Shown here: positions 44,785-53,496 of the stretch, one piece after another
Layout: the number at the start of each line of letters is the position of its first letter
Numbering within the stretch: the first letter of the stretch is position 1
Source: Bacteroidota bacterium
GTDB lineage: Bacteria; Bacteroidota; Bacteroidia; Cytophagales; Cyclobacteriaceae
Assembly: GCA_947470895.1 (NCBI GenBank)
Contig: CANIVF010000024.1
Span: forward strand, 1 to 55,693
Direction: 5' to 3'
Length of the DNA stretch: 55,693 bases
Position numbers and translations under genes: made by a program
Notes under the pieces: model-generated
What the model was told of the DNA's origin: nothing
What the model saw: the letters and a program-made list of their open reading frames with translations, nothing else
The model's database searches: none

Positions 44785-45957
44785 ATGAAAAGTAAAATCA
44801 CCCGTAATGAATTTATTGATCGAGGAAGCAAGTTGATGATGGCTGGCATACTGGCTCCCTTTATCAGCGAAGGAAGTGAACTGTTTCTTGCAGATAGAAA
44901 AATCAAAATCGGATTAATTGGTTGTGGCAGTGTGTCCGGTGTTTATCTGCCCCATCTTTCTAAATCTCCCTATGTGGAGTTAGTGAGCGTGTGCGACATC
45001 ATCCCCGAAAGGGCAAAGAAGCGTGCTTCTGAGTTTAAAGTCCCGAATTACTATTCCCATATCGATCAACTTCTGGCCGGTGCGCCATTTGATTTAATGA
45101 TTAACCTCACCAACATGCAAGAGCATGGCCGGCTTAACAAGCAAGCATTGATCGCTCGCAAACATGTGTGGAGTGAAAAACCAATGGCCAACACGTATCA
45201 GGAAGGAAAAGAGTTGTTGGATTTCGCCACGAAACAAGGTGTAAGAATATGGGGTGCACCAGCCGTGGTGAACAGTCCACAGTTTGCTTTTATGTCGAAG
45301 GCAATACAAGATGGTAAGCTTGGAAAAGTTTCGGCAGCGCATGCGCATTATGGTCACCTTGGGCCAACGTGGTCGCCATTCTTTTACGAACGCGGTGGTG
45401 GCAGTTTGCCTGATCTGGGAGTTTATAATATTGCCACGCTCACTGGTTTATTAGGCCCGGCAAAATCGGTGATGGCCATGACGAGCATTGTTACACCTGA
45501 ACGAATAGTCGATGACAAAGGAAAAATAAAAGTGGTAGCGGAAGACAATGCGATGGTGTTGATGGAACATGCTAATGGAATTATTTCGCACGTACAATGT
45601 GGTTTTAATTACTTTGATCCTTACGGACATGAAGGTGAAGGGCAGGAAAAGCCAACCATTTCCATTTGGGGAACAAAAGGCAATATGAATTTGATCGGCT
45701 ATGACTGGGCTCCTTTTGGCGTGGATATGGCCACCGCTGAAAATGAGGCAATCGTTCGATATGTAAAAGATGCGGGCACTTACGTATGGGAGCAGGGCGC
45801 TTCGGTGATTGCCGAAAGTTTGGTGAATAGCACAGAGCCATTGATTGCAGCCGAGCATGCATTGCATGTGTTGGAAATTATTGAAGCAGCACGTGCCTCT
45901 CAGGCAACAGGAAATAGAATTGCGTTGAAATCCAGGTTTAAATATCCGGTCGTTTAG
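44785..45957 (+). CDS. Gfo/Idh/MocA family oxidoreductase with N-terminal export-like segment
   Basis: A 390-aa NAD(P)-dependent oxidoreductase of the glucose-fructose oxidoreductase family. An N-terminal stretch (RNEFIDRGSKLMMAGILAPF) looks like a Tat signal with only one arginine of the pair. The Rossmann motif IGLIGCGSVSGVYLPHL begins near residue 42, the EKPMANTYQEG motif is near 132 (lysine conserved), and a C-terminal alpha/beta domain has GGGSLPDLGVYNIATLTGL. It lies between two paralogous deacylases, 22 nt after the first, suggesting it acts on a product of the same pathway. The substrate is unknown. Confidence 0.87.
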   Translation: MKSKITRNEFIDRGSKLMMAGILAPFISEGSELFLADRKIKIGLIGCGSVSGVYLPHLSKSPYVELVSVCDIIPERAKKRASEFKVPNYYSHIDQLLAGAPFDLMINLTNMQEHGRLNKQALIARKHVWSEKPMANTYQEGKELLDFATKQGVRIWGAPAVVNSPQFAFMSKAIQDGKLGKVSAAHAHYGHLGPTWSPFFYERGGGSLPDLGVYNIATLTGLLGPAKSVMAMTSIVTPERIVDDKGKIKVVAEDNAMVLMEHANGIISHVQCGFNYFDPYGHEGEGQEKPTISIWGTKGNMNLIGYDWAPFGVDMATAENEAIVRYVKDAGTYVWEQGASVIAESLVNSTEPLIAAEHALHVLEIIEAARASQATGNRIALKSRFKYPVV

Positions 45958-46033
45958 CAATACGATCTTGCTGAAGATGTTGATGACCTTGTAAATTTTA
46001 TATATAACTTAGTTTAACGATAAGCCTGACTCT

Positions 46034-47713
46034 ATGAAATATGTAATTCCTTTTCTTGCCATGATGCTCTTGTTTACATCGTGTAAAAAACAAAAATTTG
46101 ATGTTGTTATTCGTGGCGGCACGGTGTATGATGGCTCTGGCAAACCGGGTGTGATTACGGATGTTGGTATCAATGCTGATACGGTGGCTTTCATTGGCGA
46201 TTTGTCAAAAGCAATTGGTACCAAAGAAGTTAATGCGCAGGGATTGGCAGTGGCTCCTGGTTTTATCAATATGATGAGTCACGCAGAAGTTTCGTTACTC
46301 ATGGACGGCAGATCTCAAAGCGACATCCGGCAAGGTATTACACTCGAAGTGTTGGGAGAAGGTTCGATGGGGCCATTGAGTGATCAGATGAAAAGTGATT
46401 ATCGCGATCAGATGAAACGCAATCCCGATTGGCAATTTGATATCGACTGGACTACCCTCGGAGAATATCTCGAATCATTACAACGCAGAGGTATGTCAAC
46501 CAACGTAGCTTCTTTTGTTGGAGCAAATACCATTCGCATTCATGAATTGGGTTATGCCAACCGCGCTCCCAATGCGCAAGAACTGGAGCGCATGAAAGCC
46601 CTGGTTAAACAAGCGATGGAAGAAGGTGCTATGGGTACCACCACTGCATTAATTTATGCTCCTGACAATTATGCTACCACAGAAGAGTTGATTGAGCTGA
46701 GCAAAGTGGCCGCTCCCTATGGAGGCATGTACATTTCGCACATGCGCAGCGAAGGAAACAATATTTTAGCGGCCGTAGATGAAACGATACGCATTGCACG
46801 CGAAGCCAATATGCCGGCCGAAATTTATCATTTGAAATTGGGTGGCAAAGAAAACTGGGGAAAGCTTGATTCCGTGATTGCAAAAATTGATAAGGCTAAT
46901 AAATCCGGTCTTCGTATTACAGCCGATATGTACAACTACACCGCAGGTGCAACAGGATTAGATGCTACCATGCCACCGTGGGTGCAGGAAGGCGGAATCA
47001 AAGAATGGATCAAACGATTAAAAAACCCTTCCATCAGAAAAAAAGTACTGCAGGAAATGCTAACACCAACCGATCAATGGGAGAATCTTTTATTGAATGC
47101 CGGAGATCCAAACAATGTATTGTTACTGGGCTTCACCAACGACTCACTAAAACGATATACCGGCAAAACTTTGGGTGAAGTTGCCAGGATCTATGGTAAG
47201 TCACCACAAGAGACGGCCATGGATCTCGTTATCACCGACAGCACGAGAGTTGAAACCGCCTACACATTAATGAATGAAGAAAACATTAAACGGCAGATTA
47301 CCTTGCCTTATGTGAGTTTCGGTTCTGATGCAGGCTCGCCATCAGCGGAAGGAATATTTTTGAAATATAAAGATCACCCACGTGCCTATGGAAATTTTTC
47401 ACGACTGTTGGGAAAATATGTGCGTGATGAAAAAGTGATTCCATTAGAAGATGCTATACGCAAACTATCTTCATTACCGGCCACCAATTTGAAAATACAA
47501 AAGAGAGGATCGCTCACTGCTGGTAACTATGCCGATGTAGTCATTTTTGATCCGGCAAAAATTCAGGATCATGCTACGTTTGAAAATCCACATCAATACA
47601 GCACAGGCATGGTGCATGTGTTTGTGAATGGTGCTCAGGTATTGGAAAACGGTGAGCACACGGGAGCAAAGCCTGGCATGGTGGTGAGAGGGCCAGGGTG
47701 GAAGGCAAAGTAA
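46034..47713 (+). CDS. Lipoprotein amidohydrolase, N-acyl-D-amino acid deacylase family (paralogue 2)
   Basis: A 559-aa paralogue of the gene at 43143, with long shared stretches (STNVASFVGANT, IYAPDNYATTEELIEL, GGMYISHMRSE, PAEIYHLK, TADMYNYTAG, PPWVQEGG, FGSDAGSPSAEG, KVIPLEDAIRKLSSLPA). It carries a lipobox (LLFTSC, cysteine 17), so it is membrane-anchored, whereas its twin has a plain signal peptide. Residues 76-85 read GFINMMSHAE: the first histidine of HxHxD is lost and the second kept. It closes the catabolic block. Confidence 0.86.
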   Translation: MKYVIPFLAMMLLFTSCKKQKFDVVIRGGTVYDGSGKPGVITDVGINADTVAFIGDLSKAIGTKEVNAQGLAVAPGFINMMSHAEVSLLMDGRSQSDIRQGITLEVLGEGSMGPLSDQMKSDYRDQMKRNPDWQFDIDWTTLGEYLESLQRRGMSTNVASFVGANTIRIHELGYANRAPNAQELERMKALVKQAMEEGAMGTTTALIYAPDNYATTEELIELSKVAAPYGGMYISHMRSEGNNILAAVDETIRIAREANMPAEIYHLKLGGKENWGKLDSVIAKIDKANKSGLRITADMYNYTAGATGLDATMPPWVQEGGIKEWIKRLKNPSIRKKVLQEMLTPTDQWENLLLNAGDPNNVLLLGFTNDSLKRYTGKTLGEVARIYGKSPQETAMDLVITDSTRVETAYTLMNEENIKRQITLPYVSFGSDAGSPSAEGIFLKYKDHPRAYGNFSRLLGKYVRDEKVIPLEDAIRKLSSLPATNLKIQKRGSLTAGNYADVVIFDPAKIQDHATFENPHQYSTGMVHVFVNGAQVLENGEHTGAKPGMVVRGPGWKAK

Positions 47714-47737
47714 TGCCGCTGGTAATACGAACTATCT

Positions 47738-48127
47738 TTATTTCTTTTTTAGCACGTATAGTTCCATAATACCATTTACACTTCTTTGCAAACGCAGTGA
47801 ATCAACAGATGGGTTGTAAGAATAGCTTCCATCCAGCTTAAAGGTTGATAAGTTCGTGCATTCATTTTTGAATTGGATTTCCTGGCCACTAAGAGAATAC
47901 GTTCCCTGGCAGATGAGCGGACTATACTGATTTTGACTTTCGCCCAGAAATCGATTTGAGCTAAAATACAGTGTCACTTCAATGGGAGCAAGCCTGGTGG
48001 TTGGCGTTGAACCATAAAACATTCCTTTATAGGCTACACTACCCAGGTTCTCAAAGTCAGTATTCTCCTTGTCTTCGCAAGAGTTCAATATGATGAAACT
48101 CAGTATCAAAATTACTTTATGGTTCAT
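47738..48127 (-). CDS. Small lipoprotein of unknown function
   Basis: A 129-aa lipoprotein: signal peptide MNHKVILILSFIILNSC with lipobox LNSC, followed by an acidic linker and a beta-rich domain (APIEVTLYFSSNRFLG, GTYSLSGQEIQFKNEC). Two further cysteines (CQGTY and NECTN) may form a disulfide. I do not recognise a family. It is convergent with the second deacylase and 167 nt downstream of the TonB-type receptor gene. Confidence 0.65.
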   Translation of the reverse strand: MNHKVILILSFIILNSCEDKENTDFENLGSVAYKGMFYGSTPTTRLAPIEVTLYFSSNRFLGESQNQYSPLICQGTYSLSGQEIQFKNECTNLSTFKLDGSYSYNPSVDSLRLQRSVNGIMELYVLKKK

Positions 48128-48294
48128 TTGCAGTATCGTTTGAATGAATAGACACCGGATTATCCAAAATGGTTGTAACGTAAATAAGATTCTTTCATAA
48201 TATTAGTCAACGATCTATTTAACAGGAGTACTCTTCAATAAAATACATGTTTATAGACTTACCTAAACCAGAATTCAATTGATCGTAATAATTA

Positions 48295-50709
48295 TTAGTC
48301 ATTCTTAAATTTATTCTCCATCAATTTTTCTTTAAAAGACGAGCCGAAGGTGTAACCAAACGTAAGCATAAAAGCGCGTGTATCTAGTTTGGATGCTCGG
48401 GTAAAGTAGAAATTATTGTCAGAAGTAGTTTGTCCGGATTTCTGAGTGTTAAAGATATCCGTTATGCTCAGCCCCAACCTTCCTTTTCCTTTCATAATTT
48501 TTTGTTGAAACCCAAGGTCAACATTATAGACTGCTATCGATGTTCCTTGAGGAATGGCAACGGGAGATGAATAGTTTCCGGTTACCTGCAAGCGGCCATC
48601 TTTCCACAGCGTGAAATTATTAATGAGTTTTGAGTACCAGCTTACCTGGTTGGTTGCAATATCAGCCACATCACCACTATCGTAAATTCGAAGTTCAAAG
48701 ATCGAGAAGCTAAAATTCATACTCCAATAGGAGGCTGGGTTATAGGTAGCAATAGCCTCAACGCCATACGTGGTAGCATTGCCGAAATTGAAAGGCTGAG
48801 TAAATGCCACACCATTGCCGTCAAGTATAGTGTATGGCAGGATGGCATGATTTTTTAGTCTATAGAAACCAGCCAGTGAAAAGGAGGCTTTTTGTAACGA
48901 GTGATTATAACCAAACTCCAGGGAGTGAATCAACTCGGGTTTTAAGCGAGGATTGCCACCACGCTGGTTTAATGAATCAGTAATGTCAATAAACGGATTA
49001 AGCTGCCCAAGGCCAGGCCGGTTTATCCTTCTGCTGTAACTCAGTTTAAAATTATTTTTCTTAATTGGGTAATAAAACAAGTTGGCTGATGGAAATAGAT
49101 TAAAATAATCATTGCTGAAATTATCCGATTCATTCGCGGTCTGGCCATGATTCCAAACCTGCTCCGCTCTTAATCCGATATTATATTTCCAGATAGGATC
49201 TTGCTTGTCACCCGTCCACCCCGTGTATTGCGAATAGATAGCATGTATCTGTTCTTTAAAATCAAAGATGTTGCTGTTGAGCGGATCAATAACAAATTCA
49301 TTACCTACATAATTGGATCGTTCAAAATCAGAATATAATATACGTGCAATTCCTTTATAACCGGTTTCCAACATGGCTTGTTGTGCAACGGGCTGCGCAT
49401 AATCTACCGAAATATTAGCAAGGTCGGTCTTCTGATACAGATGGGTTCGCTGCAGAAATGAATTACCAAGGGGTGTTTCTTGTTTGGTAAGATATTGCGT
49501 GGTAATGTTCGTGTTTTCTTTATCGTTAGTAAACGTGTTGCTGATGTTTGCCGATAGCAATTTATCCGGGTCGTTGAATCGTTTTACATAAGTGAGCGAC
49601 AACTCCACCGCATGGGTTCTTCTTATTTCATTGGAGAATCGCTGATTTTTATTGGTGAAACCCCGATTCGAAGTTTCATTCGTGTTCTTTAAGGTTTCAT
49701 TGTTGTCCTCTCCTGGAAAGGCCCAAAGCGCCTCAAAGCTTAAACTATTTCTTTTGTTCGGTGTGTAATCAATGGTGGTCTTGGCATTCTGGTAAAATAT
49801 TAATCGTTCATCAAACCTGCGTTGATTAAGGTAATATTGTTCGGGCAATTCGTAATTGATGCGATCTCCATTTACACTTCGCGTTCGCGTGGTGTACCAG
49901 TTATCATAGGCAATGCCAAAATTCCATTTGTCGGTTTTATGATTTAGCAGAAAACTTCCGTTTAACCGATAGCGGCTTCCTAAACCTGCGCCTACAGCAA
50001 ATGCTCCATTCGTGCCACTTTCTTGATTCTTTTTCAGAATGATGTTGATCACACCACCTTCTGCATCGGCATCATATTTTGATGTGGGGTTATTGATGAT
50101 TTCAATGCGCTCGATACTGCTGGCAGGAATCCGATCCAGTTGTGCTGCACGGTCAATGCCGGCAATACCTGAAACGCGACCATTAATTAACGTTATCGGA
50201 CTTTTCCCGCGAATAGTAATCTCACCTTCAGAACTGACCAGTATGCCTGGCATATTTCGTAATAGATCGGCAGCGGTGCCACCAATCTGAGTGATGTTAT
50301 CAGCCGCGTTGACTACAAAACCTTCTTCTGTTTTCGTCACGATCTCTCGCATGGCGGTCACTTCAACCGAGTGGAGTAGAAGCGCATCGGTCGCCATCGT
50401 CAGTTCATTTAACTCAACCACTTGATTCATGAGACTAATGGAAACTGGAATCTTCTTATGGATGAAGCCAATCATTTGAACGTTTAAGATATACTCTTCC
50501 GAGGCTATCTTCTCTATGGTGAACTTTCCAAAACTGTCGGAGACCGTGCCCGTTACAATTTTGGTGGAATCTTTTTTTAGAGTAAGAAACACGTTGGCAA
50601 ACTCAACAGGATTTCCGCTTTCTTTGATCGTACCCCTTATCAAACCAGAATTTTGTGAAAATGATTGAAGACTGCAGAGTGCAAAGAATATGATCAGAGA
50701 TACTTTCAT
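48295..50709 (-). CDS. TonB-dependent receptor-like outer membrane beta-barrel protein
   Basis: An 804-aa outer membrane protein: signal peptide (LIIFFALCSLQSFSQ), a carboxypeptidase-regulatory-like beta sandwich (about 22-105: GTIKESGNPVEFANVFLTLKK), a plug domain (about 125-230: GGTAADLLRNMPGILVS, ITLINGR, IERIEIINNPTSKYDAD) and a barrel of the OMP_b-brl_3 type ending FGYTFGSSFKEKLMENKFKND. No canonical TonB box is clear. There is no SusD partner, so it is likely a CarbopepD_reg/OmpA-type transporter for peptides or metals. A near -7 box (TTTATTTG) lies about 25 nt upstream. Confidence 0.88.
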   Translation of the reverse strand: MKVSLIIFFALCSLQSFSQNSGLIRGTIKESGNPVEFANVFLTLKKDSTKIVTGTVSDSFGKFTIEKIASEEYILNVQMIGFIHKKIPVSISLMNQVVELNELTMATDALLLHSVEVTAMREIVTKTEEGFVVNAADNITQIGGTAADLLRNMPGILVSSEGEITIRGKSPITLINGRVSGIAGIDRAAQLDRIPASSIERIEIINNPTSKYDADAEGGVINIILKKNQESGTNGAFAVGAGLGSRYRLNGSFLLNHKTDKWNFGIAYDNWYTTRTRSVNGDRINYELPEQYYLNQRRFDERLIFYQNAKTTIDYTPNKRNSLSFEALWAFPGEDNNETLKNTNETSNRGFTNKNQRFSNEIRRTHAVELSLTYVKRFNDPDKLLSANISNTFTNDKENTNITTQYLTKQETPLGNSFLQRTHLYQKTDLANISVDYAQPVAQQAMLETGYKGIARILYSDFERSNYVGNEFVIDPLNSNIFDFKEQIHAIYSQYTGWTGDKQDPIWKYNIGLRAEQVWNHGQTANESDNFSNDYFNLFPSANLFYYPIKKNNFKLSYSRRINRPGLGQLNPFIDITDSLNQRGGNPRLKPELIHSLEFGYNHSLQKASFSLAGFYRLKNHAILPYTILDGNGVAFTQPFNFGNATTYGVEAIATYNPASYWSMNFSFSIFELRIYDSGDVADIATNQVSWYSKLINNFTLWKDGRLQVTGNYSSPVAIPQGTSIAVYNVDLGFQQKIMKGKGRLGLSITDIFNTQKSGQTTSDNNFYFTRASKLDTRAFMLTFGYTFGSSFKEKLMENKFKND

Positions 50710-51079
50710 AATATCAATCCAAGGCGTAAAGGTGCAAATAAACTGCTATTTCTAGTTGATCTATACTATCGCGCAAATGAACTGAAAGGAGTCATACCGT
50801 GCAGTTCTTAGGACTTACGACTGTTTTTTCAGAAAGAAAATCATAACCAACCTCGTAAATGGAATCCAAAATCATGATCGATGCACGGACATCAATAAGC
50901 AACCATACTATCGATTCAGATAGCAGATAAGCAACCAGGTAATAACAAAGTAATGGCAATGAAAGAGAATCGGAATGGATTCAAAAATAAAATTCTTATT
51001 AGACTTGTGTGGTTAGACAAAGTTTCCCGAGCATGAATATTTCTTTGTCTAACCCTGCAAAGTGAATTTTTTTTCTTAA
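50710..51079. other. 370-nt gene-free stretch upstream of the TonB-type gene
   Basis: It holds the likely promoter of the TonB-type gene near 50730-50740, a CTATC-gattca-GATAG mini palindrome (50907-50922) flanked by two direct copies of ATAAGCAACCA (50895-50905 and 50927-50937), and the 12-bp inverted repeat at 51011-51054. No reading frame with coding character was found. Confidence 0.6.
51011..51054. repeat. Perfect 12-bp inverted repeat (GGTTAGACAAAG / CTTTGTCTAACC)
   Basis: Arms at 51011-51022 and 51043-51054 are perfect reverse complements with a 20-nt spacer. It lies 26 nt after the dienelactone hydrolase stop. There is no T-run, so it is not a standard terminator. It may be a protein-binding palindrome, an mRNA 3'-end hairpin or the relic ends of a miniature element. 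Confidence 0.6.
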
Positions 51080-51964
51080 CTATTTCAACTTCGCTTTAAA
51101 GAAATCCACCGTACGTTGCCACGCCAGTTCGGCAGCGGCTTTATCATATCGTGGGGTGCTATCGTTGTGGAAGCCGTGATTCACATCCGGATAGATGAAG
51201 GCAGTATATTCTTTGTTGTTTTCCTTCAAGGTCTTTTCGTAGGCAGGCCAGCCTTCGTTTACGCGTGTGTCCAGGCCAGCATAGTGAATTAATAATGTTG
51301 CGTTGATCTTGGGCACATCTTCCGCGGCAGGCTGACCACCATAAAATGGAACAGCTGCTTTTAAGTCGGGAATGCGCACGGCCATCATGTTTGAAATCCA
51401 GCCACCAAAACAAAATCCTACTACACCTACTTTGCCATTGCAATTGGGGTGCGCTTTCAAATGTTCATGGGCTGCAATAAAATCGGTGAGCATTTCATTG
51501 CGATCGCGCTTGCTTTGCAATTCACGGCCCTTATCATCGTTGCCCGGATAGCCACCCAGTGGTGTAAGCATATCAGGCGCCAGCGAAATAAATCCTGCCA
51601 GTGCTGCTCTTCTTCCTACGTCTTCAATGTAGCAATTGAGTCCTCGGTTTTCATGCACCACAATCACGCCCGGTAATTTGCGTTTTCCTTTCACGGGTTT
51701 GGAAAGCAATCCTTTGATGGTGCCTCCGCCTTTGGGTGATTCATAATTTATATAATCCGATTTCACCCTTGGATCGTTCGGTTGAATTTGAATGATGTGA
51801 TAATCCGGACTGATGAAACTCAGTAGCGATGCTACGGTTATCCCTCCAATAGCATAAGTCGAAAGTTTATCGAGAAACAGGCGCCTCTCAATGCGGTTGT
51901 GGGCATAGTCATCATAGAGATCAAATACTTCCTGCGTCAGTTCTTCTTTTTTAATTTCTTTCAT
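51080..51964 (-). CDS. Dienelactone hydrolase family protein with Tat-type signal
   Basis: A 294-aa alpha/beta hydrolase. The catalytic triad is visible: cysteine in [11 protein letters not shown] near residue 181, aspartate in [10 protein letters not shown] near 228 and histidine in [10 protein letters not shown] near 258, with the family motif VVHENRGLN near 105. The N-terminus has a long hydrophilic part ([17 protein letters not shown]), then [10 protein letters not shown] and a hydrophobic stretch ([13 protein letters not shown]), fitting a twin-arginine signal or anchor. ATG 51964 is preferred to one 24 nt upstream, giving the common family start. The substrate is not known; many homologues are not true dienelactone hydrolases. 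Confidence 0.87.
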   Translation of the reverse strand: MKEIKKEELTQEVFDLYDDYAHNRIERRLFLDKLSTYAIGGITVASLLSFISPDYHIIQIQPNDPRVKSDYINYESPKGGGTIKGLLSKPVKGKRKLPGVIVVHENRGLNCYIEDVGRRAALAGFISLAPDMLTPLGGYPGNDDKGRELQSKRDRNEMLTDFIAAHEHLKAHPNCNGKVGVVGFCFGGWISNMMAVRIPDLKAAVPFYGGQPAAEDVPKINATLLIHYAGLDTRVNEGWPAYEKTLKENNKEYTAFIYPDVNHGFHNDSTPRYDKAAAELAWQRTVDFFKAKLK

Positions 51965-52093
51965 ACTGTTTTTATTTGGGGATTTCAATGATCATGAAAA
52001 AAGTGGAATGTCTGTTTTCACTTACTTTTAAAGAAAGCATGTTCTCTGGTCTTTTTTTGTTAACGAATTCCTAAATCGAACGAAGGTTGATCG

Positions 52094-52453
52094 TTACTTT
52101 TTGTGGATGAACCAGGCCCACAAGATGAAAATAAATTGAACCGGTAAACGGATGAGCGCCATCTCGTGACTTCCTATCGCAGGATTTTCTTTGAACACAT
52201 CCATCACATGCAAGGGTAGAAATGCCAGCATCAACGCGTGTATGCCCAGGGTGCCCCACGCACGATACCGCGGAATCATAGCGGCTATGCCGACAGCAAT
52301 CTCCAACGCGCCCGATGCATTATTGACCAGCACTTTGGGCATGAAATCGGGAATGAAGGGATTATACATGTCGGGATTAAGGAAGTGCATGAAACCACCA
52401 AAAATCATGAACAATCCAAAAACGAATATTAACACTAATTTTAATCGCGCCAT
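52094..52453 (-). CDS. DoxX family membrane protein
   Basis: A 119-aa inner-membrane protein with four hydrophobic helices: LVLIFVFGLFMIFGGFMHFL, ASGALEIAVGIAAMIP, WGTLGIHALMLAFLPLHV and VQFIFILWAWFIHKK. The GGFMHFLNPDMY and ALEIAVGI segments match the DoxX/SURF4-like family. The ATG at 52453 places MARLKLVL directly before helix 1; the frame is open 11 codons further. The function of most family members is unclear. It follows the GNAT gene by 54 nt on the same strand. Confidence 0.83.
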   Translation of the reverse strand: MARLKLVLIFVFGLFMIFGGFMHFLNPDMYNPFIPDFMPKVLVNNASGALEIAVGIAAMIPRYRAWGTLGIHALMLAFLPLHVMDVFKENPAIGSHEMALIRLPVQFIFILWAWFIHKK

Positions 52454-52507
52454 TGGATAGAAGTGTTTTAACTTAAAGGAACGCAAGGTTTGTGATGTTT
52501 ACCAGAA

Positions 52508-53173
52508 CTATTCTGGTTTAATGTATTCTCTTAACGAAACTCCTTCCAGTGGCCACGCCATCAGCACGCTGCAATTTCCGGCTGTGGGGTCATCCACATA
52601 ATTGTAAATTGGTGTTATCCATTGAAAGCCCGCTTTGCGCTGAGGGGTTACTGTAGGATCGGTGAATTGTTTATTTTTTAATCGCTCGCAATATTCCTCG
52701 ATCGAATAGTGATCCTGATACATGGAATAACCACTGGTCATGCCTACGGTAACCTGACCTTTCATATTCCAGGCCTTGACTAATTCTTGTTGAGAGCGGT
52801 ATAGTTCGGTGGATAATTTTAACCCGCGATATTGCGGCAACACTCCGATATCAAATTGATATAGCCAATTTCCATCTGGGATATGCGTCTTCGTGATCCA
52901 TAGATTATCGGTGGCTTCCATAAAGGAGTGATCAAGCTTGGGGAATGGCATTCTTAATGTGCTGGATGAAGCGATGATCTTTTCGTGATCCACCACAACG
53001 AGTTGCCCCTCTGGAAACAGTTGAATATGATTGGCGTAATGTTCTTTCGTCAATCGTTCTGCAGGAGCCAGCGTAGGAAAACAAATGGCCTGCACTTCCT
53101 CCATGTACTTAGCATCAGCCAGCGTGGCTGTTCGCAGAGTAAATCCGCCTTCATTGGTTTTTAAGTTGATCAT
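52508..53173 (-). CDS. GNAT family N-acetyltransferase-like protein
   Basis: A 221-aa GNAT-fold protein: TLRTATLADAKYMEEVQAICFP at the start, central strands VVVDHEKIIASSSTLRM, and the acetyl-CoA-binding region FDIGVLPQYRGLKLSTELYRSQQELV near residue 128, where Q-Y-R-G-L-K-L stands for the usual Q-x-x-G-x-G. The second glycine is replaced by lysine/leucine, so binding may differ. The C-terminal part (YSMYQDHYSIEEYCERL) is found in a subset of Bacteroidota acetyltransferases. The acceptor is unknown. Confidence 0.78.
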   Translation of the reverse strand: MINLKTNEGGFTLRTATLADAKYMEEVQAICFPTLAPAERLTKEHYANHIQLFPEGQLVVVDHEKIIASSSTLRMPFPKLDHSFMEATDNLWITKTHIPDGNWLYQFDIGVLPQYRGLKLSTELYRSQQELVKAWNMKGQVTVGMTSGYSMYQDHYSIEEYCERLKNKQFTDPTVTPQRKAGFQWITPIYNYVDDPTAGNCSVLMAWPLEGVSLREYIKPE

Positions 53174-53496
53174 GGTTGACCGGTGGGAAGCATATTGCAG
53201 ATGGCTGCTATTTTACAAATTTTTTTACTATAAACAACTTTGCTCTGATTTATCATGCTTGGCTACATCGTGTGCGAAGCTAAGAGTGATCATGGAGTGA
53301 GCGAGGAGCAAGATGAAAAATGTTTTCATTGTTACTATTAGTTTTAGCTAACGGTTTCGGGCTTGGTGAAGGTGGCGATTTTTAGCACTAAACTTGATTT
53401 GAAAAACTAATGTTTTTTTAACCACAAAACTTTCTTTGGAACACGAAGCCCCCCCTTTTGGGTAGGTGCTGTAAGCACTCGTTTTTCTATCTGTTC
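53174..53496. other. 323-nt gene-free stretch at the border of the accessory end
   Basis: It contains AT-rich DNA just upstream of the GNAT gene, then the structured element at 53347-53485 (separate entry). No coding frame was found. From here to the window end base composition becomes clearly more AT-rich than in the preceding 50 kb. Confidence 0.6.
53347..53485. repeat. Possible attC-like or dispersed intergenic element
   Basis: It begins GCTAACGGTTTCGGGCTTGG and continues through a GGTGGCGATTTTTAGCACT stretch, a central AACTTGATTT segment, AACCACAAAACTT, a CGAAGCCCCCCC half that can pair imperfectly with GAAGGTGGC, and a GTGCT-GTA-AGCAC hairpin (53466-53478). I recall similar elements next to horizontally acquired small genes in Cytophagales and Flavobacteria, with a CTAAC-type start like integron attC sites. 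That comparison is from memory and unverified. Confidence 0.35.

Noticed and set aside
45451-45960. 169-codon minus-strand open frame opposite the oxidoreductase gene
   Set aside because: It lies fully antisense to a well-supported gene, has unusual cysteine/histidine-rich composition and no start context.
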